NCBI GenBank assembly: GCA_033722675.1 | Contig: JAWVYO010000011.1 | Span: 1 to 37,620 of the forward strand | Length of the DNA: 37,620 nucleotides | From: DATHYU01 sp033722675 | GTDB taxonomy: Bacteria > Actinomycetota > Acidimicrobiia > Spongiisociales > UBA11373 | Reading direction: 5' to 3' | Shown here: positions 24,914 through 32,648 of the stretch, piece by piece | Position numbering within the stretch: position 1 is the first letter of the stretch | Layout: each line of letters starts with the position of its first letter | Notes under the pieces: model-generated | The model's database searches: none | The model's input: the letters and a program-made list of their open reading frames with translations, nothing else | What the model was told of the DNA's origin: nothing | Position numbers and translations under genes: made by a program

Positions 24914-25996
24914 ATGGAGCTCGACACGTTGCTCGCGCCGCTGCACGGCTGGGGGATCACGACCGCCGATCCCTTCCCCGACGTACGGGCGGACATGGAG
25001 GGCCACGTCGCCGCAGGGAGCCACGCCGGTCTGGGGTTCACGTACCGCGACGTCGAGGCCGCCACCGACGTTCGCCGCTCCTTCCCGTGGGCGCGCCGGC
25101 TCGTGGTCGGGGCCCACCGCTATGTGCCGCTCGCCGGGTCGCCGGGGGACCCGCGGCCGGGGACGGGTCGCATCGCCCGCTTCGCCACCCGCGACCACTA
25201 CGAGCCGCTGCGCGCGGTGCTGGGGCGGGTGGCCGACCTCCTGCGGTCACAGGGGCACCGCGCGGAGGTGCTGGTCGACGATCCGCGCCTGGTCGACCGC
25301 GCCGCCGCGGTGCGGGCCGGGGTGGGCTGGTGGGGCCGCAACACACTCGTCCTGGCCCCGGGCGCCGGTCCCTGGCTCCTGCTCGGCAGCGTCGCCACCG
25401 ACGCCGACCTCCCCGTCGACCGACCGATGGTGCGGGACTGCGGCACCTGCACCGCCTGCATCCCCGCCTGTCCCACCGGGGCCCTCGACGGGGAGCGACT
25501 CGACGCCCGGCGGTGCCTCTCGACCTGGCTCCAGTCGCCGGGGCCGATCCCGGCGGAGCTCCGGGAGGCCGTGGGCGACCGGGTGTACGGGTGCGACGAC
25601 TGCCTCGAGGCCTGTCCCCCCGGGGGGCGGGTGCTCGAGCGCACGGAGCCGGGGGAGGGGAGGGTCGACCTGATCCGCCTGCTGGCGCTGGACGACGCGA
25701 CGCTGCTCGCCGATCACGCCCACTTCTACGTGCCGCGCCGTCGGGCCCGCTTCCTGCGTCGGAACGCCCTCGTGGCCCTCGGGAACACCGGAGGCCCCGA
25801 TGCCGAGCTCGTCGCGTCGGGCTACCTCGGCCACCCCGACGCCCTCCTCCGGGCCCATGCCGCCTGGGCGCTGGGCCGCCTCGGGGGCGCCACCGCCGGG
25901 GCAGCCCTCGCCGCCCGCCGTCGCCGTGAACGCGACCCCGGGGTCGTGGCGGAGATCGACGCAGCGCTCGGAGGGCTCGGGGCTACATTCGCCTGA
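24914..25996 (+). CDS. queG: epoxyqueuosine reductase
   Basis: A cobalamin- and iron-sulfur-dependent enzyme for the last step of queuosine synthesis in tRNA, reducing epoxyqueuosine to queuosine. It has 360 residues, a normal length. VLVDDPRLVDRAAAVRAGVGWWGRNT corresponds to the family's Asp-containing active-site block (Asp122). Two ferredoxin-type clusters are CGTCTACIPACPTGAL (Cys176, 179, 182, 186) and Cys201 with CDDCLEACP (227, 230, 234). HEAT-like helical repeats close the protein (about 285-355). The ATG at 24914 is chosen over in-frame upstream codons because the preceding sequence is the promoter region and repeat. tgt and queA are not in the window. It is first in an operon with four to five following genes. 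Confidence 0.93.
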   Translation: MELDTLLAPLHGWGITTADPFPDVRADMEGHVAAGSHAGLGFTYRDVEAATDVRRSFPWARRLVVGAHRYVPLAGSPGDPRPGTGRIARFATRDHYEPLRAVLGRVADLLRSQGHRAEVLVDDPRLVDRAAAVRAGVGWWGRNTLVLAPGAGPWLLLGSVATDADLPVDRPMVRDCGTCTACIPACPTGALDGERLDARRCLSTWLQSPGPIPAELREAVGDRVYGCDDCLEACPPGGRVLERTEPGEGRVDLIRLLALDDATLLADHAHFYVPRRRARFLRRNALVALGNTGGPDAELVASGYLGHPDALLRAHAAWALGRLGGATAGAALAARRRRERDPGVVAEIDAALGGLGATFA

Positions 25997-26748
25997 TGCT
26001 GCTCGTCTCCGACGTCCACGGCGCCAACGAGGCGCTGGCCCGTGTCGCCCGGCTGGGCGAGCCGCTGCTCGTCCTCGGGGACCTGCTCAACTTCATCGAC
26101 TACCGCACGCTCGACGGCATGCTCGCCGACGTGGCCGGCAAGCCCTTCGTCGCGGAACTCGTCGCCCGCCGGGCGCGGGGCGATCGCGACGGTGCCAGGC
26201 GGCTGTGGAACGAGTGGGCGGCGGGTCGGGAGGACGAGGTTCGCAGGGAGTACACCCGCCGCACCGCCGCCGCCTACGCAGAGGTGCACGCCGCCCTCGA
26301 CGGCGCCGAGGCGTACGTGATCTTCGGCAACGTCGATCGCCCCGGGATGCTCCGCGACGCCCTCCCGCCCTCCGCACGCTGGGTCGACGGCGAGGTCGTC
26401 GAGATCGACGGTGTGCGCGTCGGATTCGCCGGTGGAGGGATGCCCAACCTCGGCGTGCCGGGGGAGGTGTCCGACGAGGCCATGCGGGCGAAGCTCGCCG
26501 GACTGGGGCCCGTCGACGTCCTCTGCACCCACGTCCCGCCCGCCGTCCCCCAGCTGTCGAACGACGTGGTGGGGGGCCGGGCCAAGGAGTCGACGGCGAT
26601 CCTCCACTACCTCCTCGAGCATCGACCTCCCTTCCACTACTTCGGGGACGTCCACCAGCCGCAGGCCACCGAATGGCGGGTCGGCGGAACGCGCTGTCGC
26701 AACGTCGGCTACTTCCGGGCCACCGGTCGACCGGTGCGGCACGGGTGA
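25996..26748 (+). CDS. calcineurin-like metallophosphoesterase
   Basis: A 250-residue cytosolic phosphoesterase-fold protein with the complete dimetal site: Asp6 and His8 (SDVHG), Asp29 (LGDLLNF), Asn112 (GNVD), His179 (CTHVPP) and His220 (GDVHQP). An insertion of about 70 residues between the second and third motifs (KPFVAELVARRAR to VHAAL) is helical and charged. Its ATG shares a base with the queG stop (TGATG), and its own stop overlaps the next GTG. Substrates of such enzymes range from nucleotides to phosphodiesters and cannot be told here. Confidence 0.88.
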   Translation: MLLVSDVHGANEALARVARLGEPLLVLGDLLNFIDYRTLDGMLADVAGKPFVAELVARRARGDRDGARRLWNEWAAGREDEVRREYTRRTAAAYAEVHAALDGAEAYVIFGNVDRPGMLRDALPPSARWVDGEVVEIDGVRVGFAGGGMPNLGVPGEVSDEAMRAKLAGLGPVDVLCTHVPPAVPQLSNDVVGGRAKESTAILHYLLEHRPPFHYFGDVHQPQATEWRVGGTRCRNVGYFRATGRPVRHG

Positions 26749-27485
26749 CGAGCGACCTCGAGCGGCTCGCGGCCGGGTACGACCACCGGCCCCCGTCGAC
26801 GGCCTCCCTCGATCGCGCGGCGCGCGCCGCCCGCCGGGCCGGCCTGGGGCGGGGCCACCTCGCCGTCGACGTGGGAGGCGGCCGGGGCCATCACGCCCGA
26901 CGGTTCGCCGCCACCGGTGCGGACGTGGTCGTCGTGGACCGGTCGGCGGCCATGGGGCGGCATGCGGCGGCGGGGGGCCTCCCTGCGGTGGTCGGCGACG
27001 CCGCCCGCCTCCCCGTCGCGTCCGGGGTCGCCCGGCTCGTGTGGTCGCACGCCGCCGTGCACCACGGCGACTGGCGGGCGTGGCTCGAGGAGGCGGTCCG
27101 CATCGCCGGCCCCGGCGGGCTCGTCTCCGTCTGGACGTTCCGTCCCGAGCACGCCCGGAGCTCCTTCCTCACCCGGTGGTTCCCCACCGTGGGGGAGGTG
27201 GACGCCGGTCGGTTCCCGGACCCGGGCGGCCTGGCGGAGACCCTGGCGGAGCTGGGGTGCCGCGAGGTGCGGATCGTCGACGAAGACGAGATCGTGGTGC
27301 GCCGGGCCGGCGACTGGGTGCGGGGCGTCCGGGGCGGTTTCGTGAGCACGTTGCAGGCGGTCCCGGCCGACGAGCTCGCCGCCGGTCTCGAGCGGTTCCG
27401 CTCCGAGCATCCCGACGACGACGAGCGACTGCGGTATCTGCTCCGCTATGCCGGGGTGTCTGGGCGCACGCCGTCGCTACGCTGA
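26745..27485 (+). CDS. class I SAM-dependent methyltransferase
   Basis: A 246-residue Rossmann methyltransferase. Motif I is LAVDVGGGRGHHARRF (39-54), the ribose-binding acidic residue follows in VVVVDRSAAM (Asp65), and motif II/III is AARLPVASGVARLVWSHAAVHH with a post-motif GPGGLVSVWTF. It looks like the small-molecule methyltransferase 11 type. GTG overlaps the metallophosphoesterase TGA by four bases (GTGA), with no independent promoter. The substrate is unknown. Confidence 0.85.
   Translation: MTSDLERLAAGYDHRPPSTASLDRAARAARRAGLGRGHLAVDVGGGRGHHARRFAATGADVVVVDRSAAMGRHAAAGGLPAVVGDAARLPVASGVARLVWSHAAVHHGDWRAWLEEAVRIAGPGGLVSVWTFRPEHARSSFLTRWFPTVGEVDAGRFPDPGGLAETLAELGCREVRIVDEDEIVVRRAGDWVRGVRGGFVSTLQAVPADELAAGLERFRSEHPDDDERLRYLLRYAGVSGRTPSLR
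27478..27483 (+). promoter_or_regulatory. possible internal -10 before the SRPBCC/ArsA genes
   Basis: TACGCT overlapping the end of the methyltransferase gene, 23 bases before the GTG at 27507, with GAGGAG between. It could give the last three genes separate expression. Confidence 0.3.
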
Positions 27486-27506
27486 GCCGGGACCGAGGAG
27501 CATCAC

Positions 27507-27950
27507 GTGGAAGGCACCGTCAAGACCACCGAGACCAGCGCGTCCGCCGAGACCGTGTTCGACGTCGCCGCCGACCTCCCCTCCTATCCGGACTGGGCGT
27601 CGGGCGTGTCGTCCGTCGAGGTCCTCGAGGAGACCGAGGACGGACTCGCCAGGCGGGCGGAGTTCGAGGTGGAGGGCTTCATCAAGAAGATCCGCTACAC
27701 GCTCGTCTACGAGTACGAGCGGCCGTCGAAGATCTCGTGGACCGCCGAGCCGGGTGCCGACATCGAGGAGATGGAGGGCCACTACGAGTTCAACGAGCTC
27801 GATGACGGCGGGACCGAGATCGTCTACGCCCTCGCCGTCACCCCGGCCTTCGTCGTCCCCGGCTTCCTCCGGCGGCAGGCCGAGCGGCAGATCGTCGGAT
27901 CGGCCCTGCGGGGCCTGAAGAAGGTCGCCGAGGAGCGCGAGGCCGGCTGA
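27507..27950 (+). CDS. SRPBCC (START-like/polyketide-cyclase fold) protein
   Basis: A 147-residue helix-grip protein. TVKTTETSASAETVFDVAADLPSYPDWASGV is the typical N-terminal strand-helix entry (Tyr-Pro-x-Trp motif). Strands of RAEFEVEGF, RYTLVYEYERP and KISWTAEPG follow, then the long C-terminal helix VVPGFLRRQAERQIVGSALRGLKKVAEE. It resembles the COQ10/SRPBCC group that binds hydrophobic ligands. A GAGGAG ribosome site precedes the GTG start. Its stop is two bases from the ArsA GTG, so the two are tightly coupled. The ligand is unknown. Confidence 0.85.
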   Translation: MEGTVKTTETSASAETVFDVAADLPSYPDWASGVSSVEVLEETEDGLARRAEFEVEGFIKKIRYTLVYEYERPSKISWTAEPGADIEEMEGHYEFNELDDGGTEIVYALAVTPAFVVPGFLRRQAERQIVGSALRGLKKVAEEREAG

Positions 27951-27952
27951 GC

Positions 27953-29128
27953 GTGCGCGTCCTCCTCGTCACCGGGAAGGGCGGCGTCGGCAAGACCACC
28001 GTCGCGGCGGCCACCGCCCTCCGGGCCTCGGAGCTCGGGTACCGGACGCTCGTCACCTCCACGGATCCCGCCCACTCGCTCGCCGACGCCTTCGACGGCG
28101 AACTCGGCGACGAGCCGGTGGAGATCGCCCCCGGCCTGCTGGGCCAGCAGATCGACGCCCAACACCGGTTGGAGAGCTACTGGGGAACCGTGCGCGACTA
28201 TCTCGCCGACCTCTTCGACTGGGGTGGCCTGAGCGGGGTGGAGGCCGAGGAACTCCTCGTCTTCCCCGGCATGGACGAGCTGTTCGCCCTGGCCGAGATC
28301 CAGGACCACGTCCGGTCGGAGGCCTACGACCTCGTCGTGATGGACTGCGCGCCCACCGCGGAGACGCTCCGGCTCCTCAGCCTCCCCGACGCCCTGTCGT
28401 GGTACATGGAGAAGCTGTTCCCCGTCGAGCGCCGAGTGGCCAAGGTCGTTCGCCCCGTGCTCTCCCGGGTGGTCTCGATGCCCCTGCCCGGCGACGAGGT
28501 GTTCCAGGCGGGGGAGGGGTTCTACGGACGGATCGAAGGGGTGCGGGCGGTCCTGTCCAATCCCTACATCACGAGTGCCCGCCTCGTCGTGAACCCCGAG
28601 AAGATGGTGGTCGCCGAAGCCCGTCGCACCTACACGTACCTGGGCCTGTTCGGCTACGCGGTCGACGCCGCGATCGTCAACCGCATCCTCCCCGACGAGG
28701 TCACCGACCCGTACTTCAAGCGGTGGCGGGAAGTGCAGGAGGAGCACCTGGCCACCGTCGAGGAGGGCTTCGCCGACCTGGCCATCCTCCGGCTGCGCCT
28801 CTTCGACGAGGAGATGGTCGGCATCGAGAACCTCCGCGTCGTCGGCGAGGAGCTGTACCGCGATCGGGATCCCACCGAGCGGCTCGCCGTCGCCGAGCCC
28901 TTCCGCATCGAGCAGCGGGGCGAGGACGTGGCGCTCGTGCTCAGCGTGCCCTTCGCCGAGAAGCCCGACGTCGACGTGGTCCGCCACGTCGACGAGCTGT
29001 ACGTCACCGTCGGGCCGTACCGACGGTCCCTCGTCCTGCCGGACTCGCTGCGGCGGCGACGGGTTCTCGGAGCGGGACTCGAGGGCGGCCGGCTCACGGT
29101 GCGCTTCGGAGGTGACGTCGATGGCTGA
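27953..29128 (+). CDS. ArsA/GET3-family ATPase with C-terminal Hsp20-like domain
   Basis: A 391-residue P-loop ATPase of the ArsA/GET3/MinD-like class. The deviant Walker A GKGGVGKTT is at 8-16, including the signature Lys9. Switch I is STDPAHSLADAFDG, and the Switch II region reads VMDCAPTAETLRLLSLP (family DxAPTxxTLRLL). VVNPEKMVVAEARRTYTYLGLFGY is the usual post-switch block. Residues about 320-391 form an Hsp20-like beta domain (LVLSVPFAEKPDVDV to RLTVRF), found in ArsA proteins of actinobacteria and cyanobacteria. There is no arsR, arsB or ACR3 gene nearby and no clear metalloid-binding cysteine set, so arsenite export is unlikely. A dimeric chaperone or client-sorting role is inferred. 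Confidence 0.9.
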   Translation: MRVLLVTGKGGVGKTTVAAATALRASELGYRTLVTSTDPAHSLADAFDGELGDEPVEIAPGLLGQQIDAQHRLESYWGTVRDYLADLFDWGGLSGVEAEELLVFPGMDELFALAEIQDHVRSEAYDLVVMDCAPTAETLRLLSLPDALSWYMEKLFPVERRVAKVVRPVLSRVVSMPLPGDEVFQAGEGFYGRIEGVRAVLSNPYITSARLVVNPEKMVVAEARRTYTYLGLFGYAVDAAIVNRILPDEVTDPYFKRWREVQEEHLATVEEGFADLAILRLRLFDEEMVGIENLRVVGEELYRDRDPTERLAVAEPFRIEQRGEDVALVLSVPFAEKPDVDVVRHVDELYVTVGPYRRSLVLPDSLRRRRVLGAGLEGGRLTVRFGGDVDG

Positions 29129-29312
29129 GCCCGATCAGAGCGAGCTCGGCGACGCGGCGCGCCGCGGCCTCCAGCGCGCCGGTGTCCACCTCGTCAAGGC
29201 GGCGCTCGAGGTGGTGGCCGGACTCAGCGCCTTCCTCGACGAGGTGAACCGGGCGCGGAGCGAGGACGAGGACGACGAGGACGGCGGGCGCGAGCGGATC
29301 ACGCTCGACTGA
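29121..29312 (+). CDS. small acidic helical protein, 63 aa
   Basis: Starts at ATG 29121, nine bases after a strong GGAGGTGA ribosome site and eight bases inside the end of the ArsA gene. The first part is an amphipathic helix (about residues 8-45, SELGDAARRGLQRAGVHLVK then AALEVVAGLSAFLDEVN). The tail is very acidic (SEDEDDEDGGRER). The overlap and ribosome site suggest coupled production with the ATPase, so a partner or adaptor role is possible but unproven. Its last 14 bases overlap the convergent antiporter gene. No family recognised. Confidence 0.65.
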   Translation: MAEPDQSELGDAARRGLQRAGVHLVKAALEVVAGLSAFLDEVNRARSEDEDDEDGGRERITLD

Positions 29313-30138
29313 CGCGGGTGCCGAGGGCATCGCGCGCCCGCTCGGCGATCAACCGGATGTCGTCGTCGGTGGCGTCCTCGTCGTAGTGGAGCACGTGGAC
29401 GAACAGGCATTCCTCGGCCACGTCGATCTCCACCGCCAGTGACCCGGGCGTCAGGGTGACGGCCAACGCGGTGACGACGAGGGCTTCGCGGGACATGCCC
29501 GGCACCGCCACCCGCACGATGGCCTGGCGGATGCCGGAGTCGTCACGGGTGAGGACCTCCGCCGCGACGTCGATCGTCCCCCGGACCAGGGCCGTCGTGA
29601 ACGTGCCCAGCAGCCGGACCAGACCCAGCGGTCGCACCCCGATTCGTCGTTCCCCCGGCCGGACCACCGCCACGACCACGACGGAGGCCGCCGCACCGCC
29701 GAGGACCGTGCCCACCGAGAGGTCGCCCCAGAGCATCGTCCAGGCCACGGTCAGGAGCAGCCACGAGCCCCACGGGAACGGCGCGGCCTCGCCCGACGGC
29801 CCGGGTGCGGAGGGGCGGGGCAGGTCGCCGAGGTCGTCCCGGACGAGTCGTCCAGCGGCGCCGTCGTCGGCATCGTGGGCGGCGCGGCCCAGCAGGTGTC
29901 CGGCGATGGGCGCGGTGAGCAGCTGGAACAGGGCGACGAGGACCATGAGCGGCAGCGCCGGCCCGCCGAGGGCCAGGCCGGCGCCGAGGCAGACGAGGGC
30001 GAGCCCGGCGCTCGCCGCCTTCGTCGCCGCGTGCAGTCTGGCGACGGGGCCGGGGAAGCGCAGCACACCGAGGGCCGACACGACCATGAGCATCGCTCCG
30101 ATCGCCATGAGGATCGAGCCGAGGACGTCGCCGATCAC
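29299..30138 (-). CDS. Mrp/Mnh antiporter subunits G and E fused in one protein
   Basis: A 279-residue fusion. Residues 1-90 are MnhG/MrpG: three membrane helices with the signature VLRFPGPVARLHAATKA (25-41). A hydrophilic, Asp/Pro-rich linker spans about 90-121. Residues 122-279 are MnhE/MrpE: membrane helices from PWGSWLLLTVAWTMLWG, then the cytosolic part with TLTPGSLAVEI and ECLFVHVLHYD. In the canonical order E precedes F and G as separate genes; here E is attached behind G at the operon end. I see no stop or frameshift in the linker. The GTG start overlaps the mnhF stop (GTGA). Both halves look intact. Confidence 0.88.
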   Translation of the reverse strand: MIGDVLGSILMAIGAMLMVVSALGVLRFPGPVARLHAATKAASAGLALVCLGAGLALGGPALPLMVLVALFQLLTAPIAGHLLGRAAHDADDGAAGRLVRDDLGDLPRPSAPGPSGEAAPFPWGSWLLLTVAWTMLWGDLSVGTVLGGAAASVVVVAVVRPGERRIGVRPLGLVRLLGTFTTALVRGTIDVAAEVLTRDDSGIRQAIVRVAVPGMSREALVVTALAVTLTPGSLAVEIDVAEECLFVHVLHYDEDATDDDIRLIAERARDALGTRVSRA

Positions 30139-30395
30139 TGGATCTCCTCCCGGGCCTCGATGACGCGGGCGACGACGACGGTCCCGACGAAGGCGACGAG
30201 CGAGACGACGACGAGGACGATCAGGAACGCGGGACGCTGCTCGAGCACGGCCCACACGGCGATGCCGGCCGCCAGGACGAGGAGCAGCAGGTCGAGGGCG
30301 ATCATCCGTTCGGCAGCAGAGGGGGCGCGGACCACCCCGACGAGGGCGATCGCCCCGGCGATCGTCAGCACGGCGAGCACGATCTCGGTGATCAT
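30135..30395 (-). CDS. mnhF: monovalent cation/H+ antiporter subunit F
   Basis: An 86-residue protein with three hydrophobic helices (about 3-22, 33-52, 58-80) and the MnhF signature VVRAPSAAERMIALDLL. Length is typical (about 85-95). In relatives this subunit belongs to the membrane part of the seven-subunit Mrp Na+(or K+)/H+ antiporter. It overlaps mnhD and the G-E fusion by four bases each (ATGA/GTGA). Confidence 0.93.
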   Translation of the reverse strand: MITEIVLAVLTIAGAIALVGVVRAPSAAERMIALDLLLLVLAAGIAVWAVLEQRPAFLIVLVVVSLVAFVGTVVVARVIEAREEIQ

Positions 30396-31861
30396 CCCCC
30401 CAGCACCGCCTGGACGTAGGCGCCGGGATCGAGCAGACCCGCCGCGGTGCGTTCGGCGAACTCGTAGAGGGGCCCGGCCAGGCCGGCGACGACGAGGCCC
30501 ACGAGCACGAGGCCCCCGGTCGCCAGCACCATCGGACGCGTCGGCGGGCGTGCCGTTGCGGCGTCGCGCTGCTCGTCGCCCCAGAAGGCGCCGGCCCAGA
30601 TCTTCGCCATCGAGTAGAGGGTGAGCAGGCTCACGGCCAGGGCGACGCCCACGACGATCCACTGGTCGGCCTCGACGCCGGCACGGATCAATGCGTACTT
30701 GGCCAGGAACCCCGAGAAGGGGGGGAGCCCCGCGAGCGACAGGGCGGCGGGCGCGAACAGGAGGCCGATGACCGGTGCCGAGCGGGCGAGGCCGCCGATG
30801 CGGTCGAGGATCCCGGTGCCCGCCTCGGACTCGATGAGACCCCCGACCAGGAAGAGGGTCGTCTTCACCACGATGTGGTGCACGATGTAGAGCACGGCCC
30901 CGGCGATCCCGGCGAGGGTGAACAGGGCGATGCCCATGATCATGTAGCCGATCTGGCTGACGATGTGGAACGAGAGGATCCGTTTGACGTCGCTCTGGGC
31001 GATGGCTCCCAGGACGCCGACGAGCATCGTGCCGGAGGCGACGACGAGCAGCAGGGTCGACGGTCCCTCCGAGGGGAAGAGCACGGCCTGGGTCCGCAGG
31101 ATCGCGTACACCCCCACCTTCGTGAGGAGCCCGGCGAAGATCGCGGTGACGGGGGTGGGGGCCGTCGGGTACGAGTCGGGGAGCCACGAGAACACGGGGA
31201 AGACCGCCGCCTTGATGCCGAAGACGACCAGCGTCATGCCGCCGAGCAGGGCCCGCAGCGCCTCGGGGAGCACGCCGATCCGCCCGGCCAGCTCCGCGAT
31301 GTTGACGGTGCCCGCCGCGGCGTAGACGAGGGCGATCGTCGTGAGGAAGAGCACCGAGGCGAGGAGGTTGACGACGACGTACGTCATCGTGCTGCGCACC
31401 CGTTCGCCCTCGGCACCGACGCCCAGCAGCACGTAGGACGCCATGAGCATCACCTCGAACCCGACGAACAGGGTGAAGAGGTCGCCGGTCAGGAAGGACA
31501 GGGCGACGCCGGCGGCCAGCACGTGATAGGTGGGGTGGAAGAACCGGGTCGCCCGATCGGTCCCGCGCTGGCCCATGGCGAACACGAGGACGCCGAGCAG
31601 CATCGTCTCGGCCACGAGGAGGAGGATCGCCGACAGCCGGTCGGCCACGAGGGCGATCCCGATGCCGGCCTCCCAGCCGCCTCCCACGGTCGTCATCGTC
31701 CCCGTCGACTCGACGCTGACGAACACCCAGACGGCGATCCCGAGCGTGGCCGTCGACGTGGCGACGGCCAGGACGCGCTGGGCGCGGAGCCGGCCCAGGA
31801 GCGCCATCGACACCCCGGCGGCGACGAGGGGCAGCGCCACGGGCAGGACGAGGTTGTTCAC
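30392..31861 (-). CDS. mnhD: monovalent cation/H+ antiporter subunit D
   Basis: A 489-residue subunit homologous to the proton-pumping NuoM/NuoN subunits of complex I, with about fourteen helices. LFTLFVGFEVMLMASYVLLG holds the essential Glu136. IKAAVFPVFSWLPDSYPTAPTPVTA and KVGVYAILR contain the conserved lysines of the proton path, and VKRILSFHIVSQIGYMIMG is the broken-helix motif. GTG overlaps the mnhC stop. Length is typical. Confidence 0.95.
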   Translation of the reverse strand: MNNLVLPVALPLVAAGVSMALLGRLRAQRVLAVATSTATLGIAVWVFVSVESTGTMTTVGGGWEAGIGIALVADRLSAILLLVAETMLLGVLVFAMGQRGTDRATRFFHPTYHVLAAGVALSFLTGDLFTLFVGFEVMLMASYVLLGVGAEGERVRSTMTYVVVNLLASVLFLTTIALVYAAAGTVNIAELAGRIGVLPEALRALLGGMTLVVFGIKAAVFPVFSWLPDSYPTAPTPVTAIFAGLLTKVGVYAILRTQAVLFPSEGPSTLLLVVASGTMLVGVLGAIAQSDVKRILSFHIVSQIGYMIMGIALFTLAGIAGAVLYIVHHIVVKTTLFLVGGLIESEAGTGILDRIGGLARSAPVIGLLFAPAALSLAGLPPFSGFLAKYALIRAGVEADQWIVVGVALAVSLLTLYSMAKIWAGAFWGDEQRDAATARPPTRPMVLATGGLVLVGLVVAGLAGPLYEFAERTAAGLLDPGAYVQAVLGG

Positions 31862-32220
31862 GCCTCCACCTCCCCCCCCGACGCGGCGATCCGGCGGTCC
31901 TCGACGTCGTCCTCGACCCGGTCGGAGCCGGTCAGGGCCCAGGAGCGGTAGGCGAGGGCGGCCAGGAAGGCGAGCACGCCGAACGTGATGACGATGGCGG
32001 TGAGCATGAGCGCCTGGGGGAGCGGGTCGGCGGCGGCATCCGCACCGACGCCGTCCAGGGGCGGGGCACCGGCACGGCCCGACGACGCCAGCAGCGCCAC
32101 GTTCGCCGCGTGGCCCAGGACCGCGAGCCCGATCAGGATGCGGCTGAGCATGCGCTGGAGCACGAGGTGTGTCCCGACGGCGAAGAGGAGTCCCGCGAGG
32201 ACGGCCAACCCGACGATCAC
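31858..32220 (-). CDS. mnhC: monovalent cation/H+ antiporter subunit C
   Basis: A 120-residue NuoK-like subunit with three helices. MLSRILIGLAVLGHAANVALL and PLPQALMLTAIVITFGVLAF are the family motifs. The C-terminus carries an extra hydrophilic acidic tail (DRVEDDVEDRR), and the loop between helices 2 and 3 is Asp/Ala-rich. GTG start; four-base overlaps on both sides. Confidence 0.94.
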   Translation of the reverse strand: MIVGLAVLAGLLFAVGTHLVLQRMLSRILIGLAVLGHAANVALLASSGRAGAPPLDGVGADAAADPLPQALMLTAIVITFGVLAFLAALAYRSWALTGSDRVEDDVEDRRIAASGGEVEA

Positions 32221-32648
32221 GACGGTCCCTCCTCCGGGAAGGCGGCGAGGACGGCGAGCACGAGACCGACCACGACGAGGTACACGCCGATGTCGAAGGC
32301 CAGCGCCGAGGTGGGCTGGACGGTCCCGATCAGGGGGAGGTCGAGCGTCGTCTTCGCGCCGGTGAGGAAGGCCTCGCCGACGAGCATCGGGATCGTGCCG
32401 GTGACGCCGGCGACGACGATCCCTGCGCCGAGGTAGGTGGTCGGACGGAAGCGGGCCGCCCGGCGCATCGCTCCGCCGCCCCGGGCGGCGTAGACCAGCA
32501 CGAAGGCGACGGAACCCACGAGGCCGCCCACGAAACCGCCGCCGGGGGCGTTGTGGCCGGCGAAGAGCAGGTAGAGCGACAGGACGAGGGTCGCCCGGAC
32601 GACGCCCGGCAGCAGGGCGTCGAGCACCGGGGAGGGGCGAGGGTTCAT
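32217..32648 (-). CDS. mnhB: monovalent cation/H+ antiporter subunit B
   Basis: A 143-residue membrane subunit with four helices. LLFAGHNAPGGGFVGGLVG is the unmistakable MnhB signature (His-Asn-x-Pro-Gly-Gly-Gly-Phe). DIGVYLVVVGLVLAVLAAF forms the last helix. The ATG is set by the ATGA overlap with the mnhA stop. Length is typical for a stand-alone B subunit. Confidence 0.95.
   Translation of the reverse strand: MNPRPSPVLDALLPGVVRATLVLSLYLLFAGHNAPGGGFVGGLVGSVAFVLVYAARGGGAMRRAARFRPTTYLGAGIVVAGVTGTIPMLVGEAFLTGAKTTLDLPLIGTVQPTSALAFDIGVYLVVVGLVLAVLAAFPEEGPS

Noticed and set aside
27953..29128. Arsenic resistance determinant.
   Set aside because: The ATPase is ArsA-like, but no arsenite transporter, ArsR, ArsC or ArsD gene is near and no metalloid-binding cysteine set is seen.
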